NCBI GenBank assembly: GCA_036273715.1 | Contig: DASUHB010000033.1 | Span: forward strand, 166,979-230,978 | Origin: Gemmatimonadaceae bacterium | Lineage (GTDB): Bacteria > Gemmatimonadota > Gemmatimonadetes > Gemmatimonadales > Gemmatimonadaceae | Direction of reading: 5' to 3' | Length of the DNA: 64,000 nt | Part shown: positions 27,445 through 36,964 of the stretch, piece by piece | Layout of the letters: each line of letters starts with the position of its first letter | Position numbering within the stretch: position 1 is the first letter of the stretch | The notes under the pieces: model-generated | The model's input: only the letters and a program-made list of their open reading frames with translations | Told to the model about the DNA's origin: nothing | Database searches by the model: none | Program-made: the position numbers and the translations under genes

Positions 27445-30087
27445 CTACGGACCTGTGTAGGAATTATCGCGAGAGGCCTGTGCCAGCGATCGGTCGATCT
27501 CCGTCAACACGAGCGCGTCAATTTCGACGGCTTTTCGCGCCTCGAGCGCGGCAATCGCTGCGGGCCCGTTCACAACTGCCAGATCGCGCGCTGCTGCTAC
27601 CCGCATGCTCGGATCATCGGATGCGAGCAACGGTTCCACGAGCCTAACGAACTCGTCGCGTGACGCGCCCGCTTTCCAGTAATGCATCGACGCGGCGATG
27701 GCAAGTTGGCGCATCGCCGCCTGCTTGACCGCGCGGCTCGAGGCGGAGTCGGTCAGCAGTCGCCGCCCGACGTCCCATCCGTTAGGCATCTGGTCGGCCT
27801 GCTGCAGCATCTCCAACCTGCTTCGTTCGCCCGCGCTGTCGAGGGCTGACTCGTCGATCCCAGGCGATGGTGCGCGTCGCGATGCACTCATCCGCTGGGA
27901 TTCCTTCGCCGTCTCTCGGACGCCTTCGTCGGGGTCCGACGAAGCGAGCTCCCTGAGCCGCGCCCGGGCCTCGGCACTCGGCACCGCGAACAGAGAAAGG
28001 GCCGCGCTCGCGCGCACCGACGGCGAAGAGTCATGCGTCGCCTCCATCAATGCGGCCTGTGACGGCGCATCGAACGCGCCGGCCAGCGCCTCCACAATGC
28101 CCGCTCGAACGTGCACCGACGGGTCCGAGTGCGCCGCACGCACGACCGGCCCCATTGCCGCAGTGTCGGCGAGCGGCATCGTCGGCGTTGGTCCGTGCGA
28201 GCTGAAGAGAATGCCGATCTCCCCCCCGGTTCCGCGTGCACGGTCAACGAGGCCCCGGGCCGCCTCAATGCGCCCGTGCGAATGTGGGTCGTGCTCCAGT
28301 TGCCCGATCAACAATGCCGTCGAGCGCCGGAACGTCACCTCGCTCTGCAGCACACCAGCTGGGTCCCAGTCCACGTACGTTGGTGGCGCGGGAAGTTCCG
28401 TGCGAAACCTGGTCACTTCGCCGCTCATCGGCACCGTCACGGTCCGCGGACCGTCGCGCGTCCCGATTTCCACCGTGACCGGTGCGTCGAAGAACCCGGT
28501 AAGCGAATCGCGGCGCTGCACCTGCCTAACGGTGAGCGCGAGCTGGCGCCGCGCCGTATCATAGTCTTCCGTGATGTCGAGGAAGGGATACCCGGCGCCG
28601 TAAACCCACTGCCTGAAAAACGCGGTCAGGTCTCGGCCTGATACCTCTTCCATGACGTTCTCGAAATCGTCAGTGCCGGCGGCGTGACCGGCGTAGCGCG
28701 AGACGAATTGGCGCATGCCGGTCCAGAACACCGAGTCTCCAAGTGCCGCTTGCAGCATGCGCAACACCACCGCTCCCTTTTGCCCCGCGTGCTCCGTGTC
28801 GAGCAGTTCGATCGGCCCATACATCCACCTGTCGTAGACGAGGGGTCGTCGTTGGTCGCGGTCGGCGGCAAACGCCGACACATGCGACCAGTTCCGGATC
28901 TCGGCGACGCTGCTGTCACCATGGGCGCTCGCATACACGGCGTGCGCGATGAAATTGCCGAAGCCTTCCGCGAGCCATACATCTGACCAGTGCTTCGGCG
29001 CCACCGACATGCCGAACCACTCTTGCGCGAGCCGCCTGGTCACCGCCATCTCCGCCGACTCGCCCGGCCAACCCCGCTCGTGGTCGACGATCAGGCGGTC
29101 GTCCAACGCAGTGGTCGTGATGACCGGCCGCCAACCGTCCAGCTGCGTCCAGAATGGGAACTGTGGGACGACGAAGAGACTAACGCTGCCATGCCGCGGT
29201 CGGGGCCCGAGGAGTCGCTCGAGCGTCGTGAGAGTCTGCGTCGCAGTCGCGAATCCCGCGCGCGCCGAATCCCGCGTATCGCGCAATGCCCACCGTTCGA
29301 GGGAGGGTTGACTAACGGAGTCGGCAGGCGCGTCGAGCAAGCGTACGTATCGACCGACTGCGATCACGAGATACCGGATCGGCGTCGGATCCGATTCGAC
29401 CCACCTCCACACGGCCTGGCCTTCTACAGCGCCGGACACGTCGAGATGACCGGTTGCGACGGCTTGTTCGCCTATCGGGCACCGCACTTCGACCATCCAC
29501 GTTGGCCGGCTGTCCACGTCATCGATCGTCGGTAGCCAATACCGCGTGTCACGCATCATCCCCTGCGTCCACACCACCCGCGGCGCCGCCACGAAAATGA
29601 CGCCGGCGCGCGGCTGCTCCACCGAATACCGAATGCTCACGGTGCCCGACGCGCGGGGCGCTAGCGTTGCCGGGAGCGCGATCCGAATCGTGCGCTCGTC
29701 GTAGTGGTACACGAGCGGCTGACCCCGAGAGTCGCTCACGGCGGCGATCTTCATGTTCATCGCGTCGACGTCAACCACCGACACCGGCGCGTCGCCGGCG
29801 ACGATCTCGAGACTGGTCGTGCCGGACACGCGTTTGAGGTCGGCGTCGAATCGCACGCGGAGCTCCTGGTGGCGGAGCGAATACCCACGCTCGCGCCGGG
29901 GATGCGCCTCGCCCGGCGGCGCGGGTCCCCACGGGAAGTCCTGGCCGCCGGTAGTGTCGCTACCCGAAATCCTGAGCGTGCCCGACGCCATGGTGGGCGA
30001 TGGTTTGTCGACGTGCTGCCCACGCGCGCTTCCGGGCACCACGATGCAACCGGCCGTTGCCAGCACGATCCGCCATCGGCGCGCCAT
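27445..30087 (-). CDS. M1 aminopeptidase-family protein that has lost its HEXXH zinc motif, with C-terminal HEAT-like repeats
   Basis: An 880-residue exported protein with the M1 domain order: a beta N-domain (YSLRHQELRVRFDADLKRVSGT), then the thermolysin-like region. At the zinc site the canonical HELAHQWFG reads R351-R-L-A-Q355-E-W-F-G359, so both zinc histidines and the general base are replaced. The third ligand survives as E374 in WLAEGFGNF. The GAMEN exopeptidase motif is also absent. Helical repeats resembling HEAT units occupy about residues 640-770 (VRAGIVEALAGAFDAP, VRASAALSLF, VRETAKES). Peptidase activity is therefore unlikely; a binding or scaffold role is more plausible. The ATG at 30087 gives a proper signal sequence. 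Confidence 0.85.
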   Translation of the reverse strand: MARRWRIVLATAGCIVVPGSARGQHVDKPSPTMASGTLRISGSDTTGGQDFPWGPAPPGEAHPRRERGYSLRHQELRVRFDADLKRVSGTTSLEIVAGDAPVSVVDVDAMNMKIAAVSDSRGQPLVYHYDERTIRIALPATLAPRASGTVSIRYSVEQPRAGVIFVAAPRVVWTQGMMRDTRYWLPTIDDVDSRPTWMVEVRCPIGEQAVATGHLDVSGAVEGQAVWRWVESDPTPIRYLVIAVGRYVRLLDAPADSVSQPSLERWALRDTRDSARAGFATATQTLTTLERLLGPRPRHGSVSLFVVPQFPFWTQLDGWRPVITTTALDDRLIVDHERGWPGESAEMAVTRRLAQEWFGMSVAPKHWSDVWLAEGFGNFIAHAVYASAHGDSSVAEIRNWSHVSAFAADRDQRRPLVYDRWMYGPIELLDTEHAGQKGAVVLRMLQAALGDSVFWTGMRQFVSRYAGHAAGTDDFENVMEEVSGRDLTAFFRQWVYGAGYPFLDITEDYDTARRQLALTVRQVQRRDSLTGFFDAPVTVEIGTRDGPRTVTVPMSGEVTRFRTELPAPPTYVDWDPAGVLQSEVTFRRSTALLIGQLEHDPHSHGRIEAARGLVDRARGTGGEIGILFSSHGPTPTMPLADTAAMGPVVRAAHSDPSVHVRAGIVEALAGAFDAPSQAALMEATHDSSPSVRASAALSLFAVPSAEARARLRELASSDPDEGVRETAKESQRMSASRRAPSPGIDESALDSAGERSRLEMLQQADQMPNGWDVGRRLLTDSASSRAVKQAAMRQLAIAASMHYWKAGASRDEFVRLVEPLLASDDPSMRVAAARDLAVVNGPAAIAALEARKAVEIDALVLTEIDRSLAQASRDNSYTGP

Positions 30088-30414
30088 CCGTGCGCGGCGC
30101 TCTGCACGCGTCCGACTCCGGTCCTGCCAAGCGCCTAACGAAAGGCTCGTTCGCTGAGTGTTGGGCGTAGGGTGGGGGCGCATGGCCTTCTACGATACGG
30201 GCATCCGTCGCCTCGCGCAATGCAGCCCGAAACGCGACAGCACGCGCCCAACCCAGTTAGGGCTCCGGATCGCCCCTCGGCGTGCGATCGGGATCGCGAT
30301 CGCGGGCACCGCGATAGCCGCCCGTCCCGGCGCCTCGACGCGCCGTGTTCCCTTCCGCTCCAGGCCCTTGCGCGCGTACGCACTCCGCCCCATGATATGG
30401 CAGATACCCCAAGA

Positions 30415-30428
30415 TACTTTCCCAAGTA
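30415..30428. promoter_or_regulatory. Candidate PadR operator overlapping the -10 region of the first PadR-permease pair
   Basis: TACTT and AAGTA form a perfect five-base inverted repeat around TCCC. It sits five bases ahead of the GGAGG ribosome-binding site of the PadR gene at 30447. PadR proteins usually repress their own operon through such short palindromes. This is the best candidate in the gap 30088-30446, which otherwise holds the divergent promoters. Confidence 0.45.
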
Positions 30429-30446
30429 AGTTGGAGGTACGACGGC

Positions 30447-30776
30447 ATGGCCCTGCTCAAAGGCACTCTCGACGTCCTCGTCCTCAAGACCCTCTCCTGG
30501 GGACCCATGCACGGCGTCGAGATCACCACCTGGCTCGAGTCCCGCTCCGACGGGAAAATCGACGTCACCGATGCCGCCCTCCTCCAAGCCCTCCACCGGC
30601 TCGAAGAACGCGAGCTCATCGCCGCCGAGTGGGCCATCACCGATCACGGCCGCCGCGCGCGGTACTACCGCCTAACGTCCGCCGGCCGGGCCCGCCTGCG
30701 CGCCGAGTCGACGGCGTTGATCGACCACGTCAAGACCCTCACCGCAATCCTCACCGCGCGGAGCGCCGAGACATGA
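30447..30776 (+). CDS. PadR-family transcriptional regulator
   Basis: A 109-residue winged-helix regulator. MALLKGTLDVLVLKTLSWGPMHGVEI is the classic PadR start, DAALLQALHRLEERELIAAEW the recognition helix, and RRARYYRLTSAGRARL the wing. The short C-terminal helix marks the PadR-s1 subgroup. The TGA overlaps the ATG of the permease at 30773 (ATGA), so regulator and transporter form one operon. It has GGAGG nine bases upstream. Two more copies lie at 33584 and 36965; the three share the same opening sentence of residues but differ in the recognition helix. Confidence 0.92.
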   Translation: MALLKGTLDVLVLKTLSWGPMHGVEITTWLESRSDGKIDVTDAALLQALHRLEERELIAAEWAITDHGRRARYYRLTSAGRARLRAESTALIDHVKTLTAILTARSAET

Positions 30777-33496
30777 GCCCTCAGCGCGACCGCGACCGCG
30801 ACGCATTCCGCGCCGGCGTCCGCCGGCTCTTCAAACTCCCGCTGTTTACCCGCGCCGCCGCTCGCGCCGATGCCGACGCCGAGCTCGATGCCTTCCTCGC
30901 CGAGCGCATCGACCGCCTCGTGCTAAGCGGCCTAACGCCCGCCGACGCTCGCGCGGAAGCGCTCCGCCGCCTGGGCTCCCCGGAAGGCGACGCGCGCCTC
31001 GTGCTTCGCCGCTCCGCCCAACGACGCCAACGCCACCAATGGCTCCGGCAGGCCGCCGCCGACCTCCGCGAAGATCTGCGAATTGCCGTCCGTCGCTTCG
31101 CCCACAGCCCGGCCTTCACCGCCACCGCCCTCTTGACGCTGGCCTTCGGCATCGGGGCCAACACGGCCATCTTCAGTGCCGTGCACGGATTGCTGCTCGC
31201 GCCGCTCGCCTTCCCGAACGGCAACCGCATCGTCATGCCGATGCAGGAGAACGATCGCTATCGAGGCGACAGCCGCTTCGAACGCCGCAACATGGCCGGT
31301 GCGCTCATCGAGGCGTGGCAGCAGCGGACGCACACCGTCGAGGACATTGCCGCCGCATCCGAGGACATGTTCTCGCTCGACGCCGATGGCACGATCGACA
31401 CGCTCACCAGCGCCGTCGTGACCGTCAACTTCCTCCCAATGCTCGGCGTCGAGCCGCTCGTTGGGCGAGGATTCTCTCCGGGCGACGTGGTGCGTCACGG
31501 CCCGCCTAACGTTGCCGTGATCAGCGAGGCGCTGTGGCGGCAGAGCTACGCCGGCCGCAGCGACATCGTCGGCCGCACCGTCACGCTCGATGGACGCCCG
31601 CTTGCGATCATCGGCGTCGCGCCGGCCGGCCTCAATATTCCGTTGTCGCACAAAACGCCCCCGGACATGTGGGTGCCCGGAGCCCTGACCGATGCCGTCG
31701 ACGGCGGCACGGGCAGTTTGGACATCAGCCCCTCCGTCTTCGCGCTCCTGCGTCCGGGTGTCTCCGTGGACGTGGCCTCGCGCGAGCTCGAATCGATCGC
31801 CGCGGGCGTGCCCCACGCCGCTGGACTCGGCGGCCGGCTGCGCGTGATGCGCGCACAGGATTTCGTCAACGCGGGCGAGACCCGCGCCCTCGAGGTGCTC
31901 TTCGCCGCCGTCGGCGCACTGCTGCTCACCGCGTGTGCGACCGTCGCCAACCTGTTGCTCGCGCGTGCGTGGACCCGGCAGCGTGAATTCGCCATCCGCG
32001 GTGCGTTAGGCGCCGGCCGCCGTCGCCTCGCGCGGCAGGTGCTCACCGAGAGCATGTCGCTCGCCCTCGCCGGCGGACTCCTCGGCATCGGCGTAGCCGG
32101 GCTCACGCTTCGCGTCATCGTCGCACTCAGGCCGCCCGGACTCGACCGTCTGGCCGATGTCCACATCGAGCCGGCGGTGCTGCTGTGGACGCTCGTCGTG
32201 TCGGTGCTCACCGGCCTGTCGTTCGGATGCGCGCCGGCGTTCTTTGCCGGTTTGCATCCCGTTGGTGACGTGCTCCGCCGCGAGATGCGCGGCGGATCCG
32301 CGGGCGTCATCTCACGCCGCGTGCGATCGACACTCGTCGTCCTGCAGATCGCCGCATCGCTCGCGCTGCTCGTTGCGTCGGGCCTGCTCGTGCGCTCGTT
32401 CGCCGCGCTCCAGCGCATGCCACTCGGCTTCGAACCGCGGGGACTGCTCTATGCCGACGTGCTCATCGCCGGCACGCGCGAGCAGCGCGGCACGATCCGC
32501 GATGAAATCATTCGCCACCTTCAATCGCTCCGCGATGTCACCGGCGTCTCGATTGGCGTGATGCCCGGCAAAGGATGGCTCGGCGGCGGCGTCGAGGCCG
32601 AAATCGATCCGGAAGGTCACACGGCCGATGTACCGGCGTTGGGCACCATCATGATGTCGCCCGGTTACTTGCGCGTGGCGCGCATCCCGCTCCTGGCCGG
32701 TCGGCTCCCCGACTCGACCTCGTTCTCGTCGTTAGGCCCAGCCGGCTGGTCTTCCGAAGTGCTCGTGAACCGCGCGCTCGCTCGGCGTCTCTGGCCCGCG
32801 GGACGCGCGATCGGCGCGCACCTCCGCGAAAAACCGTTCCCGGGTCGCCCTCCGGCCCCGTGGTCGACCGTCGTCGGCGTAACGAGCGATACACGAATTC
32901 CGGGCGAGAGCGGCGATGTTGCCGCATACCAGGTCTACACGATCGACCGGCTGGTCAGCGAGGTCCCGTTCGTCGTTCGCACGACCATGTCGGGTGACGA
33001 TGCTGCGCCGATCGTCAAGCGCGCGATCACGGCGGTCGATCCGCACATCTTCGCGCGCCCGATTCTTTCGGGGGACACGTATCTGCGCGACGGTCTCGCG
33101 CCGACGCGGTTTGCCATGTCGCTGCTCACAGCCTTCGGGGTCGTCGCCCTCGCACTCGCAGCGATCGGATTGTCGGGCGTGATCGCGTACAGCGTGAGCC
33201 AGCGGACGCGCGAGATCGGCATTCGCCTCGCGTTGGGCGCCGATCCGAGTCGAGTAGTGCGGCACGTCGTCAGCGGCGGCCTCGGCCTCGTCGCGTTGGG
33301 CATCGCCCTCGGCGCCGCTGCCGCGCTGGCCGCGACGCGGGCCCTGTCGAGCATGCTCTACGGCGTCGGCGCGGCCGACCCGCCCACGTTCGTCGCGATT
33401 GCGCTGCTCGTCGGCGCGATCGCGTTGGTGGCGTCGTACGTCCCTGCGCGCCGCGCGTTGCGCATCGATCCCGCAGAAACGCTACGCGCGGACTGA
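30773..33496 (+). CDS. ADOP-type FtsX/MacB-like ABC permease (PadR-associated)
   Basis: A 907-residue membrane protein. Residues 1-85 are the permease-prefix domain (DAELDAFLAERIDRLVLSGLTP, ARAEALRRLGSPEGD). MacB periplasmic core and FtsX units then occur twice: ALLTLAFGIGANTAIFSAVHG marks the first helix, ACATVANLLLARAWTRQREFAIRGALGAGRR the first FtsX, and SQRTREIGIRLALGADPSRVV the second near the C-terminus. It matches the acidobacterial duplicated orphan permeases, which have no adjacent ATPase gene; none is present here either. Its probable role is a mechanotransmission-type exporter of peptides or drugs, or an envelope-stress device, working with a distant ATPase. Confidence 0.9.
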   Translation: MSPQRDRDRDAFRAGVRRLFKLPLFTRAAARADADAELDAFLAERIDRLVLSGLTPADARAEALRRLGSPEGDARLVLRRSAQRRQRHQWLRQAAADLREDLRIAVRRFAHSPAFTATALLTLAFGIGANTAIFSAVHGLLLAPLAFPNGNRIVMPMQENDRYRGDSRFERRNMAGALIEAWQQRTHTVEDIAAASEDMFSLDADGTIDTLTSAVVTVNFLPMLGVEPLVGRGFSPGDVVRHGPPNVAVISEALWRQSYAGRSDIVGRTVTLDGRPLAIIGVAPAGLNIPLSHKTPPDMWVPGALTDAVDGGTGSLDISPSVFALLRPGVSVDVASRELESIAAGVPHAAGLGGRLRVMRAQDFVNAGETRALEVLFAAVGALLLTACATVANLLLARAWTRQREFAIRGALGAGRRRLARQVLTESMSLALAGGLLGIGVAGLTLRVIVALRPPGLDRLADVHIEPAVLLWTLVVSVLTGLSFGCAPAFFAGLHPVGDVLRREMRGGSAGVISRRVRSTLVVLQIAASLALLVASGLLVRSFAALQRMPLGFEPRGLLYADVLIAGTREQRGTIRDEIIRHLQSLRDVTGVSIGVMPGKGWLGGGVEAEIDPEGHTADVPALGTIMMSPGYLRVARIPLLAGRLPDSTSFSSLGPAGWSSEVLVNRALARRLWPAGRAIGAHLREKPFPGRPPAPWSTVVGVTSDTRIPGESGDVAAYQVYTIDRLVSEVPFVVRTTMSGDDAAPIVKRAITAVDPHIFARPILSGDTYLRDGLAPTRFAMSLLTAFGVVALALAAIGLSGVIAYSVSQRTREIGIRLALGADPSRVVRHVVSGGLGLVALGIALGAAAALAATRALSSMLYGVGAADPPTFVAIALLVGAIALVASYVPARRALRIDPAETLRAD

Positions 33497-33583
33497 AGGC
33501 CACCGCGACGTGCGTCTTGACGACGCCGCCCGGCGGCCGCACATTTCGCTTACCTTAGAACGCACGGGGAACGTACTGTAGCT

Positions 33584-33925
33584 ATGGACGACGGCCTTCC
33601 GTTGCTCAAAGGCACCCTCGACCTTCTGGTCCTAAAGACCCTGAGCTGGGGTCCCCTGCACGGCTACGCCATCGCGACCTGGCTCGAGGAGCGTTCCGAG
33701 GGCACACTCGGCGTCGACGACAGCGCGCTGTACCAAGCCCTCCAGCGTATGGAAGGTCGAGGGTTGCTCGCCGCAGAGTGGGGAACGACGGACAACAACC
33801 GCCGGGCCCGGTATTACAAACTCACGGCAGCCGGCCGGCGCCGCCTCCGCGAAGAATCCGCCACCTGGATGCGCTATACCCAATCGGTGAGCAGCATTCT
33901 CTCTCTCGCGAGTCGCACCGTCTAA
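33584..33925 (+). CDS. PadR-family transcriptional regulator
   Basis: A 113-residue winged-helix protein opening LLKGTLDLLVLKTLSWGPLHGYAIA, with the recognition helix DSALYQALQRMEGRGLLAAEW and wing RRARYYKLTAAGRRRL. The permease gene at 33937 starts 11 bases after its stop, mirroring the first pair, so it is expected to control that permease. The gap from the upstream permease (33497-33583) is short and contains CTTACCTTAGAA near 33550 but no convincing palindrome. The ribosome-binding site is weak. Confidence 0.92.
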   Translation: MDDGLPLLKGTLDLLVLKTLSWGPLHGYAIATWLEERSEGTLGVDDSALYQALQRMEGRGLLAAEWGTTDNNRRARYYKLTAAGRRRLREESATWMRYTQSVSSILSLASRTV

Positions 33926-33936
33926 CGGAGCAATCC

Positions 33937-36669
33937 ATGCGCGACGCACCGAAGTACCGCCGCCTGTTCGAGCTCCGACTCGGTGGTGCCCGCCGCAGCG
34001 CTCTCGAAATGGATCTCGAGATCGAAAGCCACATCGCGATGCGCATCGCCGATCTCGTGCGACAGGGATTGACACCGGAAGCCGCACGAATTGCGGCGCT
34101 CGCTCGATTCGGGAACTTCGACGCCGCACGCGCCCGTCTGCAGGCCGGCGCATACCAACGCGACAGGATGCTGAGCCAGCGCGACCGGCTCGGTGTCGTT
34201 CTCGCCGACCTTCGGTACGCCGTTCGCCAAGCGCGGCGCACTCCCGGCTTCGTCGCCGCCGTCGTCGTCACGTTGGCGTTAGGGATCGGTGCGAACACGG
34301 CAATGTTCTCCATCGTCGACCGGCTGCTCTTCCGCGCACCGACGATGCTGCGTCACCCCTCGCTCAGCCATCGCATCTATCTGGCAGACGCGTATCGCGG
34401 TCAAACGTCCTACAGCGCGTACATTCCCTACGCCCGCTACATCGACTTCACGAAGTCGACCACGGCGTTCAGCCGCTTCGCTCAAGTGAACGAAATCGGC
34501 ATGGCGATCGGCGCCGGCGCCGATACACGCCAGGTGCAAGTGGGTGTCGTCACCGCCAGCTTCTTCGACTTCTTCGACGCGCCCCCTGCGCTCGGCCGCT
34601 ATTATACGCCGACGGAAGACCGCCCGCCTAACGGAGCGCCGGTTGTGGTGCTCTCCTACGGCCTGTGGCAAACCGCGTATGGCGGCGCGCGTGATGTGCT
34701 GGGCGCCCCCATCCAGATCGGCGCCACCACGTACTCGATCATCGGCGTTGCACCTCGCGGTTTCGTGGGGCTCTGGCCGGACAGCCCGCCTGCTGCATTC
34801 GTACCGCTTGCCGCCTACGCACCCGAGATCAGCGCCCGCATGCTCGGCAGCGGCGATCGCTGGTGGACCACCTACAATTTCACGTGGGCGAAGGTGATCG
34901 CCGAGCGCAAGCCGAATGTGAGTGTGGCCACAGCCGCGGCCGATCTGAGCCGGGCCTATGAGCGCAGCTACCAGGAGGCGATGAGCACGGCCGCCGGCAG
35001 GCAGCCGCTCTCCGTCGACCGGCCCGGCGCCATCGTCGCCTCGATCATCAGCGAGCGCGGGCCGAACGAGTCGAGCACCGCGAAGGTGGCCACCTGGATT
35101 AGCGGTGTTGCCGTCATAGTCTGGCTCATTGCCTGCGCCAATGTTGCCAATCTGCTCCTGGCGCGCGCACTCCGCCGCCGCCGCGAAATCGCAGTGCGGC
35201 TCGCCCTCGGCGTGAGCCGCGCGCGCCTCGCGTCGCAGCTCCTCACCGAGAGCCTGCTGCTGTCGTTAGGCGGCGGCGTGATCGGCGTCGCGGTCGCACA
35301 GTGGGGAGGCGTTCTGCTACGCTCACACTTCCTCTCGAGCAGCGCCCGACCCGCCGTGGCGACCGATGGACCCACGCTGCTCTATGCCGGAGCCGCTGCG
35401 CTCCTCGCGGGTCTCCTCGCGGACTTGGCGCCAATGCTGCAAACGCGGCGCGCCGACCTCGTGGACCCCCTCAAGGCCGGCGTGCGGGAGGGCACGTGCC
35501 AGCGGTCGCGCCTCCGCGGCGCGCTGCTTGTGTTCCAGGGAGCGCTGTCGGTCGTGCTGCTGGTCGGTGCCGGATTGTTCGTGCGCAGTCTCCGCGCAGT
35601 GAACGAGGTACCGCTCGGCTACGACGCGACCCACCTGCTCACGGTCGACCTCTCCATGCGCGGCGTATCGCTCGATAGCGCGCAAAATATCGCGCTCCGT
35701 CAGCGTCTGATCGAGGCGGCGGAGTCGCATCCCGATGTCACCAGCGCCACGCGGCAGCTGTCGGTTCCGTTTTTGAGCCACTGGGCCGTGCAGTTGTACG
35801 TGCCCGGCATCGACTCGGTCGCGCGGTTAGGCCAGTTCGAGCTGAACGCGGTGTCGTCCGAATACTTCAAGACGATGGGCACGCGCATCCTCGCCGGCCG
35901 CGCCATCGGCCCCGCGGATCGCGACGGCTCGCCGCAGGTCATGGTCGTGAGTCAAGCGATGGCCAAGATGCTCTGGCCGGGTCGCAACCCGATTGGCCAA
36001 TGCGTCAGAGTTCAAGCGGACACGCTGCCGTGCACCTACGTGGTCGGAGTTGCGGAAGACATCAAAGTACGCGAGCTCGACAACGATCCCGGCCTCTTCT
36101 ATTACCTGTCGGCGGCACAATTCCATCCCGACGCCGGCGGCCTGTTCGTTAGGACGCGCCGCCCAGCCAACGAGGTTCAAGCGGACATCCGGACGCACCT
36201 GCAACGTGTGATGCCCGGCACGTCCTACGTGGAGGTGTGGCCCATGAGCGAGTTGGTGGGCGAACAGAGCCGGTCGTGGCGGCTTGGCGCAACCATGTTC
36301 GTCGTCTTCGGAGCGCTCGCGCTGCTGATCGCGGCCATCGGTCTCTACAGCGCTGTCGCCTACAATGTTGCCCAACGGACCCACGAGCTCGGTGTTCGCG
36401 CTGCGTTAGGCGCGCGGATGCAGGACCTGACGCGACTGGTCGTACGCGAGACGATGCAGGTCACGCTCCTCGGCGTTGCGCTCGGGACCGCGATCGCACT
36501 GGTCGCGGCCCCTTGGGTCGCGCCGCTCCTGTTTCGCGAATCGCCGCGCGATCCGTGGGTGTTCGGCGTCGTCGCGGGTGTGGTGTTCGTCGTCGCGGCG
36601 ATTGCCAGCGTCCTCCCCGCCCAACGCGCCGCGCGGGCCGATCCCATGTGGGCACTTCGCTCGGACTGA
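33937..36669 (+). CDS. ADOP-type FtsX/MacB-like ABC permease (second copy)
   Basis: A 910-residue homologue of the permease at 30773, with the same order: a prefix domain (ALEMDLEIESHIAMRIADLVRQ, then AARIAALARFGNFD), VVTLALGIGANTAMFSIVD, a first FtsX unit (ACANVANLLLARALRRRREIAVRL) and a second near the end (AYNVAQRTHELGVRAALGARMQ). The copies have diverged throughout, so this is an old duplication or separate acquisition rather than a recent tandem. The ATG at 33937 is preceded by GGAG. No ATPase gene is adjacent. Its stop faces the permease remnant on the other strand. Confidence 0.9.
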   Translation: MRDAPKYRRLFELRLGGARRSALEMDLEIESHIAMRIADLVRQGLTPEAARIAALARFGNFDAARARLQAGAYQRDRMLSQRDRLGVVLADLRYAVRQARRTPGFVAAVVVTLALGIGANTAMFSIVDRLLFRAPTMLRHPSLSHRIYLADAYRGQTSYSAYIPYARYIDFTKSTTAFSRFAQVNEIGMAIGAGADTRQVQVGVVTASFFDFFDAPPALGRYYTPTEDRPPNGAPVVVLSYGLWQTAYGGARDVLGAPIQIGATTYSIIGVAPRGFVGLWPDSPPAAFVPLAAYAPEISARMLGSGDRWWTTYNFTWAKVIAERKPNVSVATAAADLSRAYERSYQEAMSTAAGRQPLSVDRPGAIVASIISERGPNESSTAKVATWISGVAVIVWLIACANVANLLLARALRRRREIAVRLALGVSRARLASQLLTESLLLSLGGGVIGVAVAQWGGVLLRSHFLSSSARPAVATDGPTLLYAGAAALLAGLLADLAPMLQTRRADLVDPLKAGVREGTCQRSRLRGALLVFQGALSVVLLVGAGLFVRSLRAVNEVPLGYDATHLLTVDLSMRGVSLDSAQNIALRQRLIEAAESHPDVTSATRQLSVPFLSHWAVQLYVPGIDSVARLGQFELNAVSSEYFKTMGTRILAGRAIGPADRDGSPQVMVVSQAMAKMLWPGRNPIGQCVRVQADTLPCTYVVGVAEDIKVRELDNDPGLFYYLSAAQFHPDAGGLFVRTRRPANEVQADIRTHLQRVMPGTSYVEVWPMSELVGEQSRSWRLGATMFVVFGALALLIAAIGLYSAVAYNVAQRTHELGVRAALGARMQDLTRLVVRETMQVTLLGVALGTAIALVAAPWVAPLLFRESPRDPWVFGVVAGVVFVVAAIASVLPAQRAARADPMWALRSD

Positions 36670-36954
36670 TGCGACGAGCTCACCGCTCGCTCGTGAGCGC
36701 CACCGCCGGCGCTCCCGCCTGGCCGCGGAGCGGCGCAAGCGGTCGCGCAGCTCGTGGCCCGGGGCGTCGCCTAACCGACGCAGCGCCTCGGCGCGCGCGT
36801 CGCCCCGTGTCATCCCCCGCGCCACGCGATCGTCCGATCGCGCGTCGAGAAAACTCGACAACTCGTCGTCGGCGTCCGCTTGCGCGTCCCGGCCGGGCTG
36901 CGCGTCGAGTCGGAACAATCGGCGCACCCGCGCCGGCAACCGTGGGTCGGTCAT
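36670..36954 (-). pseudogene. Remnant of a third ADOP permease (prefix domain only)
   Basis: On the minus strand the ATG at 36954 starts about 90 codons that match the prefix domain of the first permease: VRRLFRLDAQPGRDAQADADDEL, then DARAEALRRLGDAPGHELRDRLRRSAARRERRR. Just where the membrane part should begin, the frame runs into the antisense of the second permease's 3' end, and the similarity stops near 36690. The remnant follows a PadR gene by 10 bases, as in the intact pairs. The rest of the gene has therefore been lost at the junction with the second permease. The breakpoint could lie anywhere in about 36665-36690. Confidence 0.75.
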
Positions 36955-36964
36955 GATCCGTTCC

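Noticed and set aside
34300..36600. Possible recent tandem duplication of the two permeases
   Set aside because: The two proteins share domain order and motifs but differ at most positions, and no long nucleotide identity is visible, so recent duplication is not supported.
36406..36689. Continuation of the minus-strand permease remnant to 36406 as one 182-residue gene
   Set aside because: Only the first about 90 codons resemble a permease prefix domain. The rest is the antisense of the second permease's coding end and carries no membrane helix.
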